Positions 6,746-10,360 of a DNA stretch of 10,360 nt are shown in pieces (positions within the stretch are counted from its first letter, which is position 1; every line of letters starts with the position of its first letter). A program made the position numbers and the translations under genes. Below the pieces are notes generated by a model that had not been told where the DNA came from, searched no databases, and saw only the letters and a program-made list of their open reading frames with translations. Location of the stretch: assembly GCA_028726925.1 (NCBI GenBank), contig JAQYPI010000069.1:1-10360 (forward strand), given 5' to 3'. This DNA comes from Caryophanales bacterium (lineage in GTDB: Bacteria > Bacillota_I > Bacilli_A > RFN20 > CAG-826).

Positions 6746-6774
6746 AGGATAGGCATAGGCGCTTCACTTGTCAC
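6746..6774 (-). promoter_or_regulatory. promoter of the Xre/zinc-ribbon gene
   Basis: On the - strand, GTGACA (6769-6774, 5 of 6 to TTGACA) and TATCCT (6746-6751, 4 of 6 to TATAAT) are separated by exactly 17 nt. The predicted start near 6739 leaves a short leader containing the AAGGAG at 6729-6734. Confidence 0.5.
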
Positions 6775-6785
6775 CCTATGAAGCG
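6760..6785. promoter_or_regulatory. inverted repeat CGCTTCA-N12-TGAAGCG over the regulator's -35
   Basis: Perfect 7-bp arms at 6760-6766 and 6779-6785 flank the -35 hexamer of the Xre gene. The 12-nt spacer holds most of the CTTGTCACCC element (6767-6776) that also precedes the membrane protein gene. Position and symmetry are what is expected of a repressor operator. Confidence 0.45.
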
Positions 6786-6825
6786 TAGGGCAATCAAAAA
6801 CGAATGGACGTCCCACTTCTTTTAT

Positions 6826-6848
6826 AGAAAAAGGGGCCGAAGCCCCTT
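6826..6848 (-). terminator. intrinsic terminator of the phosphoglucomutase gene
   Basis: On the - strand AAGGGGC (6842-6848) pairs perfectly with GCCCCTT (6831-6837) around a stable TTCG tetraloop, followed by five U. It begins 5 nt after the stop codon. Confidence 0.93.
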
Positions 6849-6853
6849 GACCA

Positions 6854-8566
6854 TCAGCAGCAGCCGGCGGCCTTGCGGATCCCGGCGTCGAGGGAATCGA
6901 TCTTCCCTTGGAGGGAGGCGCGTTCATTGCCGACGGCCTCGAGATAGAATTTGACCTTCGGCTCGGTGCCCGAGGGACGGACGCAGACGGTCGATCCGTC
7001 CTCGAGGAAGTATTTGAGGACATCCGAGGAAGGGAGCCCCTCGATTCGGGTTTTGGTCCCATCCGCGGAAACGGAGACGAGGTTCTTGTAATCCTCGGTT
7101 TTGGTCACGGGGATCCCCGCGATTTCCTTGAGGGGTTCCTCGTGGAGACGGGCCATCATCTCCTTCATGAGGCGAGAGCCTTCCATCCCCTCGAAATAGG
7201 TGTCTTTCGTGAGGGCGAGGTGGTAGCCGTGCTTCTTCTGCAAATTATCGAAGGCGATGTCGAGAGGGATGCCGGCGTTGTGGTAATAGCAAGCCATCTC
7301 CGTGTAGAGGAGGATCGCCTGCAAGCCGTCCTTGTCGCGGACGAAGGGTTTCACGAGGCAGCCATAGGATTCCTCGTAACCGAAGACGAAGGTCGGGCCT
7401 TGGCCGCATTCCTCGTAATGGGCGATGCGGTTCCCGATAAATTTGAAGCCGGTGAGGAAGGATTCGGTCTTGACCCCATAAGAGGCGGCGACCACGCGCC
7501 CAAGCGAGCTCGTGACGATCGTGTCGTACATCACGGGATCCGCGGGCAAATCCCCTTTCTTCTTCATGTCGTTAAGCAAGTAATCGATGAGCAACGCGGC
7601 GGATTCGTTACCGGTGAAGCGTTCATAGGTCCCCTTGCTCGAGAGGAAAGCCACGCCGCAGCGATCGCCATCGGGATCGGTCATGACCGCGAAATCGGCG
7701 TGTTCGCGGGTCATGTATTCGAAGGTCTTCTCCCAAGCGGCGGCGACTTCCGGGTTCGGGCTCTTGGTGCCCCCGAAGGCGGGATCGTGGTTGCATTGCT
7801 CGACGACGGGGATGATCTCGTAGCCGCAGTCGCGGAAGACGCGGATGGCGTTTTCATAAGAAGCGCCATGCTGAGGGGTATAGATGACCTTGAAGCCTTT
7901 CTTGTTAAGGCCGGGGTTGCGTTGACATCCCTCGACCGCCTTGCAGTAATCATCGTCGATCTTCTTCTCGAGGATCGTGGTTTTGCCTTGGACCTTGCCG
8001 TGGGGCACCTCGAAGGAAAGCTCGTCAGGGAGGGCATTAGCGAAGGCAAGCATCTTGGCGGCCTTCTCGGGGACGAGCTGGCAGCCCGTCTCGTCGTAGA
8101 CCTTGTAGCCGTTATATTCCTTGGGGTTGTGGGACGCGGTGATCATGACCCCGCCTTGGGCGCCGAGCTCGCGCACGGCGAAGGAGAGTTCCGGGGTCGG
8201 GCGCAAGGAATCGAACAGGAAGGCGTGGATGCCCATCTCGTTGAAGATGCGGGCCGAAAGTTCCGCGAATTCGCGGGAGAAATAGCGGTTGTCGTGGGCG
8301 ATCACAATGCCTTTCTTCCCGGCGTCGCGAGCAGTCGATAGGACGTATTGCCCAAACGCGACCGAAACCCTGCCGACGGTATGGAGGTTCATGCGGTTCG
8401 TCCCGGGGCCGAGCTTGCCGCGCATCCCCGCGGTCCCGAGCTCGACGTCTTGGAAAAACGCGTCGTCCCTCGTGTAGTCGTCCATCGCCAAAATGGTGGC
8501 TTTGTCCTCCTCCGAGACGCGGGGGGACGCGAGCCAACGCGCGCGGTTGTCCATCACAACACTCAT
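6854..8566 (-). CDS. pgcA: alpha-phosphoglucomutase / phosphohexomutase
   Basis: This 570-aa enzyme interconverts glucose 1-phosphate and glucose 6-phosphate (and possibly the mannose phosphates) in the cytoplasm, feeding UDP-glucose for glycolipids and wall or capsule polymers. All active-site loops of the alpha-D-phosphohexomutase superfamily are present. They are GTAGMRG at 44-50, the phosphoserine loop TASHNP at 143-148 (Ser145), the Mg-binding loop DPDGDR at 297-302, the sugar-binding loop GYEES at 396-400, and the phosphate-binding loop RPSGTEPK at 530-537. Length matches Bacillus PgcA (about 580 aa) rather than the 450-aa GlmM or ManB type. The first ATG is preferred over Met5 because AAGAGGA lies 6 nt upstream. 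It has its own promoter (TTGAAG-17-TATAAT) and terminator, so it is probably monocistronic. The protein ends in Cys-Cys, an uncommon end with no obvious role. Glucose versus mannose specificity cannot be read from sequence. Confidence 0.95.
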   Translation of the reverse strand: MSVVMDNRARWLASPRVSEEDKATILAMDDYTRDDAFFQDVELGTAGMRGKLGPGTNRMNLHTVGRVSVAFGQYVLSTARDAGKKGIVIAHDNRYFSREFAELSARIFNEMGIHAFLFDSLRPTPELSFAVRELGAQGGVMITASHNPKEYNGYKVYDETGCQLVPEKAAKMLAFANALPDELSFEVPHGKVQGKTTILEKKIDDDYCKAVEGCQRNPGLNKKGFKVIYTPQHGASYENAIRVFRDCGYEIIPVVEQCNHDPAFGGTKSPNPEVAAAWEKTFEYMTREHADFAVMTDPDGDRCGVAFLSSKGTYERFTGNESAALLIDYLLNDMKKKGDLPADPVMYDTIVTSSLGRVVAASYGVKTESFLTGFKFIGNRIAHYEECGQGPTFVFGYEESYGCLVKPFVRDKDGLQAILLYTEMACYYHNAGIPLDIAFDNLQKKHGYHLALTKDTYFEGMEGSRLMKEMMARLHEEPLKEIAGIPVTKTEDYKNLVSVSADGTKTRIEGLPSSDVLKYFLEDGSTVCVRPSGTEPKVKFYLEAVGNERASLQGKIDSLDAGIRKAAGCC

Positions 8567-8583
8567 TGCTGTTCCTCTTTCTT

Positions 8584-8597
8584 GGCCGGTTCCGGCC
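8584..8597 (-). promoter_or_regulatory. GC-rich hairpin in the pgcA leader
   Basis: GGCCGG-AA-CCGGCC on the - strand forms a short, very stable stem between the predicted transcript start (about 8601) and the ribosome binding site at 8573-8579. It sits at the very 5' end of the mRNA, so protection from decay or a modest effect on initiation is possible. Confidence 0.4.
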
Positions 8598-8607
8598 TGC
8601 TTTCCTT

Positions 8608-8636
8608 ATTATAAAGAAGGGAAAAGGCCCCTTCAA
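8608..8636 (-). promoter_or_regulatory. promoter of pgcA
   Basis: On the - strand, TTGAAG (8631-8636) and a perfect TATAAT (8608-8613) are separated by 17 nt. The predicted start is near 8601, giving a 35-nt leader. The spacer is taken up by an inverted repeat, listed separately. Confidence 0.75.
8616..8634. repeat. inverted repeat GAAGGG-N7-CCCTTC inside the pgcA promoter
   Basis: Arms at 8616-8621 and 8629-8634 enclose a 7-nt spacer. In RNA from the upstream pseudouridine synthase gene this would be a short hairpin followed by UUUAUAAU, so it may be that gene's weak terminator. In DNA it fills the -35/-10 spacer and could be an operator. The two readings are not exclusive. Confidence 0.4.
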
Positions 8637-8657
8637 TTTGACAAACGTGAAATCTTC

Positions 8658-9635
8658 TCAAAGCGAAGAAGACGAGACGAGGGCATCTATCGCGGCCTTG
8701 GTCTTGGGCGGGATGGGGGCGGAGATGGTCTTTCCGCGCAAGTTGGCAAGCGGCCCGTCCACGTTCCCGAAGCGAAGTTCCGCAGCGTGGAGGAACTGCC
8801 CTTCTTCTCCCGTGAGGGACTTGACCGTCTTGTTGACCGCGAAATCGCCGTATTTGTCGTCCCCGACGATCGGGTGACGGATCGAGGCGAGGTGGACGCG
8901 CAGCTGATGGGTCCGCCCGGTGAGAAGGTGGAGGCGGACCAAGGTATAGGCCCCATAACGCTTCACGGGCTCGTATTCCGTAATCGCGGTCTTGCCGCCT
9001 TGCGCGAGGGGACAAATGGATACCCTACCCGAGGTGGCGTCCTTCTTGAGGGGTTTGTCGATCCTGCCCGGGGAAGCAACGTCCCCCACGACGAGGGCGA
9101 GGTAGGTCTTCTCGATCTCGGCGCGTTCTTTGAACAGGTCCGTGAGGGCCTTGAGGGCGGCGTCGGTCTTGCCATAGCAAACGAGGCCCGAGGTATTCCG
9201 GTCGAGGCGATGGGCGGGGGAGGGGGTGAAGGAATTATCCGAGGGATCGAATTCCCCCTTGAGGTAAAGATAATCGAGGACGGCGTTCCCGAGGGTCGCG
9301 CGGACCCCGGCTTGGTCGCCGTAGACGAGCAGGCCCTTGGGCTTGTTCGCGATGAGGACCCCTTCGTCTTCGTAGGCGATCTCGTAAGGGAATTCTTTCT
9401 TCTCCGCGGGGCGGGGCTTGCGGAAGTCGGCGAGCTGGGCATCCGTCACGTAAACGCGAACGACATCCCCTTCCTGAAGGACGTGATCCTTCTTGACCCA
9501 ATGGCCGTTGACCTTGATGTCTTTCTTCCGGAAGGCCTTGTAGATGAAGCCAAGGGGGGCTTCGGGGAGGAACTTCTTGACGAACTTCTCCGCCTTCTGG
9601 CCGGCGTTCCCCTTGTTGATGACGGTTTCTTTCAT
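8658..9635 (-). CDS. RluA-family 23S rRNA pseudouridine synthase (RluC/RluD-like)
   Basis: This 325-aa cytoplasmic enzyme isomerises uridine to pseudouridine in rRNA, most likely 23S. An N-terminal S4 RNA-binding domain spans about residues 1-65, with the FLPEAPLGFIYKAFRKKDIKVNG pattern of RluC-type proteins starting at residue 22. The catalytic domain has HRLDRNTSG at 142-150 with catalytic Asp145, then RTHQLRVHLA at 241-250, GDDKYG at 258-263 and FLHA at 281-284, as in active members. The frame stays open a further 100 codons upstream, but that part runs antisense through tRNA-Ser and its promoter. The ATG at 9635 is where S4 homology begins and is the chosen start. There is no Shine-Dalgarno before it. 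An extended -10 (TGGTACAAT) ends 10 nt upstream, so the mRNA would have almost no leader. RluC versus RluD specificity is not decidable here. Confidence 0.93.
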   Translation of the reverse strand: MKETVINKGNAGQKAEKFVKKFLPEAPLGFIYKAFRKKDIKVNGHWVKKDHVLQEGDVVRVYVTDAQLADFRKPRPAEKKEFPYEIAYEDEGVLIANKPKGLLVYGDQAGVRATLGNAVLDYLYLKGEFDPSDNSFTPSPAHRLDRNTSGLVCYGKTDAALKALTDLFKERAEIEKTYLALVVGDVASPGRIDKPLKKDATSGRVSICPLAQGGKTAITEYEPVKRYGAYTLVRLHLLTGRTHQLRVHLASIRHPIVGDDKYGDFAVNKTVKSLTGEEGQFLHAAELRFGNVDGPLANLRGKTISAPIPPKTKAAIDALVSSSSL

Positions 9636-9645
9636 ACGCGGCACG

Positions 9646-9654
9646 ATTGTACCA
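9646..9654 (-). promoter_or_regulatory. extended -10 promoter of the pseudouridine synthase gene
   Basis: TGGTACAAT on the - strand is an extended -10 (TGn plus TACAAT, 5 of 6). The -35 region is poor, as is common for extended -10 promoters. The predicted start near 9639 is only about 4 nt before the ATG at 9635. Confidence 0.6.
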
Positions 9655-9683
9655 TAGTTCGCGCGCGTGGCGTGAAAAAACCA

Positions 9684-9712
9684 TTGCGCTCGATTCCCCA
9701 TTCTCCTATAAT
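9684..9712 (+). promoter_or_regulatory. promoter of tRNA-Ser
   Basis: TTGCGC (9684-9689) and a perfect TATAAT (9707-9712) are separated by 17 nt. The predicted start is near 9719, about 16 nt before the mature tRNA end. It is divergent from the pseudouridine synthase promoter about 35 bp away. Confidence 0.75.
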
Positions 9713-9734
9713 CCTTTTTGCGCTTAGCGCATTC

Positions 9735-9825
9735 GGAGGAATACCCAAGTGGTCGAAGGGGCGGGCTTGGAAAGCTCGTAGGCTTGTAACAGGGCGCTGG
9801 GGTTCGAATCCCCATTCCTCCGCCA
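9735..9825 (+). tRNA. tRNA-Ser (anticodon GGA), with encoded CCA
   Basis: The acceptor GGAGGAA (9735-9741) pairs with TTCCTCC (9815-9821), followed by discriminator G and CCA (9823-9825). The anticodon stem CGGGC (9762-9766) / GCTCG (9774-9778) with one G-U pair holds the loop TTGGAAA, giving anticodon GGA at 9769-9771, which reads UCC and UCU. A class II long variable arm has stem CTTG (9783-9786) / CAGG (9790-9793). The T arm is TGGGG-TTCGAAT-CCCCA. All of these fit serine. The leader before it has a small GCGC-TTA-GCGC hairpin (9720-9730) likely removed by RNase P processing. Confidence 0.97.
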
Positions 9826-9837
9826 ACCAGTCCAATG

Positions 9838-9867
9838 CGGACAGCCATCATGGTTGTCCGTTTTTTT
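9838..9867 (+). terminator. intrinsic terminator of tRNA-Ser
   Basis: A ten-pair stem CGGACAGCCA (9838-9847) / TGGTTGTCCG (9851-9860), with one G-U pair and the loop TCA, is followed by seven T. It lies 13 nt after the CCA. Confidence 0.93.
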
Positions 9868-10092
9868 ATCCTTTCGATTTTCAAAATCCATTCCTGAGGC
9901 ACCGTATTTCCCATGCGAATTTCTGAATAACGCATCGACGTATCCCTTCTTTTTGGTCAAGACCAGGGAAAACTCCATGGCGGAAAGCATGTTCCGGGTT
10001 GCTTAAGACCATCCCAAAGAAGGGGCAAATGATCCCTAATGACCAGATTAACCCTTTCCCGGTGTATAGTATGGATAACGAGGAAAACGACC
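9868..10092. other. intergenic region between tRNA terminator and nitroreductase gene
   Basis: No convincing gene was found here. The only notable element is a small perfect inverted repeat, TGGTC-AA-GACCA, at 9954-9965. A short reverse-strand reading frame (start 9990) lacks a ribosome binding site and runs into the tRNA. No recognised riboswitch or T-box core was seen. The right end carries the candidate -10 of the next gene. Confidence 0.5.
10065..10070 (+). promoter_or_regulatory. candidate -10 of the nitroreductase gene
   Basis: TATAGT (5 of 6) lies 22 nt before the ATG, directly after a TG. No good -35 is seen at 16-18 nt. GAGGA at 10080-10084 is the ribosome binding site, 8 nt before the start. 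Confidence 0.35.
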
Positions 10093-10360
10093 ATGAACGA
10101 AATGCAAGCCATCGCTATCCGTCACTCCGTTCGCCAATTCACGGATCAACCCATCGAAGAGGAAGTGCTCCAGGAACTGCGCCAAGAAATCGAGGCGATC
10201 AATGAAGAAAGCGGATTGTCCTTCCGCCTCTTCTCCAACGAACCGACCGCCTTCGATGGCTTTCTGGCCCATTTTGGGAAATTCCAAAAGGCGAGGAATT
10301 ATTTCGCTTTGATTGGGAAACGCGCAGAGGATTTAGAAGAACGGGTCGGCTATTACGGGG
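10093..10360 (+). CDS. nitroreductase-family protein (TM1586-like), 5' part only
   Basis: The frame opens at ATG 10093, 8 nt after GAGGA, and runs off the window after 89 residues. The N-terminus AIAIRHSVRQFTDQPIEEE is the classic nitroreductase opening, where the Arg and Ser of RHSVR contact FMN phosphate in family structures. It continues with IEAINEESGLSFRLF (residues 33-47), HFGKFQKARNYFALIGK (61-77) and ends in GYYG. That pattern is typical of the smaller TM1586-like nitroreductase subfamily with NEP.AF and NY...GKK motifs. Such proteins are FMN-dependent NAD(P)H oxidoreductases of usually unknown substrate. About half to two thirds of the protein is missing, so activity cannot be judged. 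Confidence 0.85.
   Translation, partial: MNEMQAIAIRHSVRQFTDQPIEEEVLQELRQEIEAINEESGLSFRLFSNEPTAFDGFLAHFGKFQKARNYFALIGKRAEDLEERVGYYG

Noticed and set aside
6908..8341. Forward-strand 477-aa frame opposite pgcA
   Set aside because: It is complementary to a fully intact phosphohexomutase with every active-site loop; composition is that of a shadow frame.
9636..9935. In-frame extension of the pseudouridine synthase by 100 codons upstream
   Set aside because: It runs antisense through tRNA-Ser, its promoter and terminator region, and S4-domain homology only begins at the ATG at 9635.
9724..9990. Reverse-strand small protein downstream of the tRNA
   Set aside because: It has no ribosome binding site, half of it is the complement of the tRNA and its terminator, and no family resemblance was seen.
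9868..10092. Riboswitch or T-box leader before the nitroreductase gene
   Set aside because: No conserved core of a known class was recognised and only a 5-bp hairpin (9954-9965) is present.
1..10360. CRISPR array, insertion sequence, phage gene or tRNA-linked integration site
   Set aside because: No regularly spaced repeats, transposase, integrase or duplicated tRNA 3' end was seen; the sequence right of tRNA-Ser is a terminator and an ordinary gene.

Overview
The window looks like a chromosomal segment of a Gram-positive Bacillota bacterium, probably an uncultured member of the Bacilli / Erysipelotrichia side that also gave rise to the Mollicutes. The evidence is an Spx regulator, a YjbK-type CYTH protein, a PgcA-type phosphoglucomutase, two lipoproteins with Ser-rich tethers, AAGGAG-type ribosome binding sites and TTGnnn/TATAAT promoters. 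Base composition is GC-rich by eye, which is unusual for that side of the phylum. TGA is used as a stop by several genes and Trp is TGG, so this is the standard bacterial code and not the Mycoplasma code. The taxonomic placement is inference.

Layout, left to right. (1) The 3' end of a CYTH-domain (YjbK-like) gene on +, ending at 395. It converges on spx (-) and shares a bidirectional terminator with it. (2) An AT-rich gap (875-1013) upstream of spx. (3) A two-gene lipoprotein operon on - (5157 to 1014). The first lipoprotein carries four tandem beta-type repeats; the second is a large 788-aa protein that seems to contain three related LolA/LppX-like modules plus a C-terminal domain. (4) An 8-TM membrane protein (-) with its own terminator. 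(5) A membrane-anchored Xre regulator with a C-terminal zinc ribbon (-), immediately upstream of the membrane protein. (6) An alpha-phosphohexomutase / phosphoglucomutase (-) with a clean promoter and a TTCG-tetraloop terminator. (7) An S4-domain RluA-family pseudouridine synthase (-), whose mRNA looks leaderless. (8) tRNA-Ser(GGA) on +, with a perfect -10 and a strong terminator. (9) The 5' end of a nitroreductase-family gene on +, running off the window.

Most of this is ordinary housekeeping: RNA modification, tRNA, glucose-phosphate metabolism and thiol-stress control. The accessory part is 1014-6721: a putative membrane-embedded zinc-ribbon Xre regulator, a polytopic membrane protein and two secreted lipoproteins, none of them assignable to a described pathway. 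A 10-bp sequence, CTTGTCACCC (GGGTGACAAG on the coding strand), occurs upstream of both the regulator gene and the membrane protein gene, each time within or next to an inverted repeat. It is the best candidate for a shared operator. No CRISPR array, insertion sequence, prophage gene or integration site was seen.
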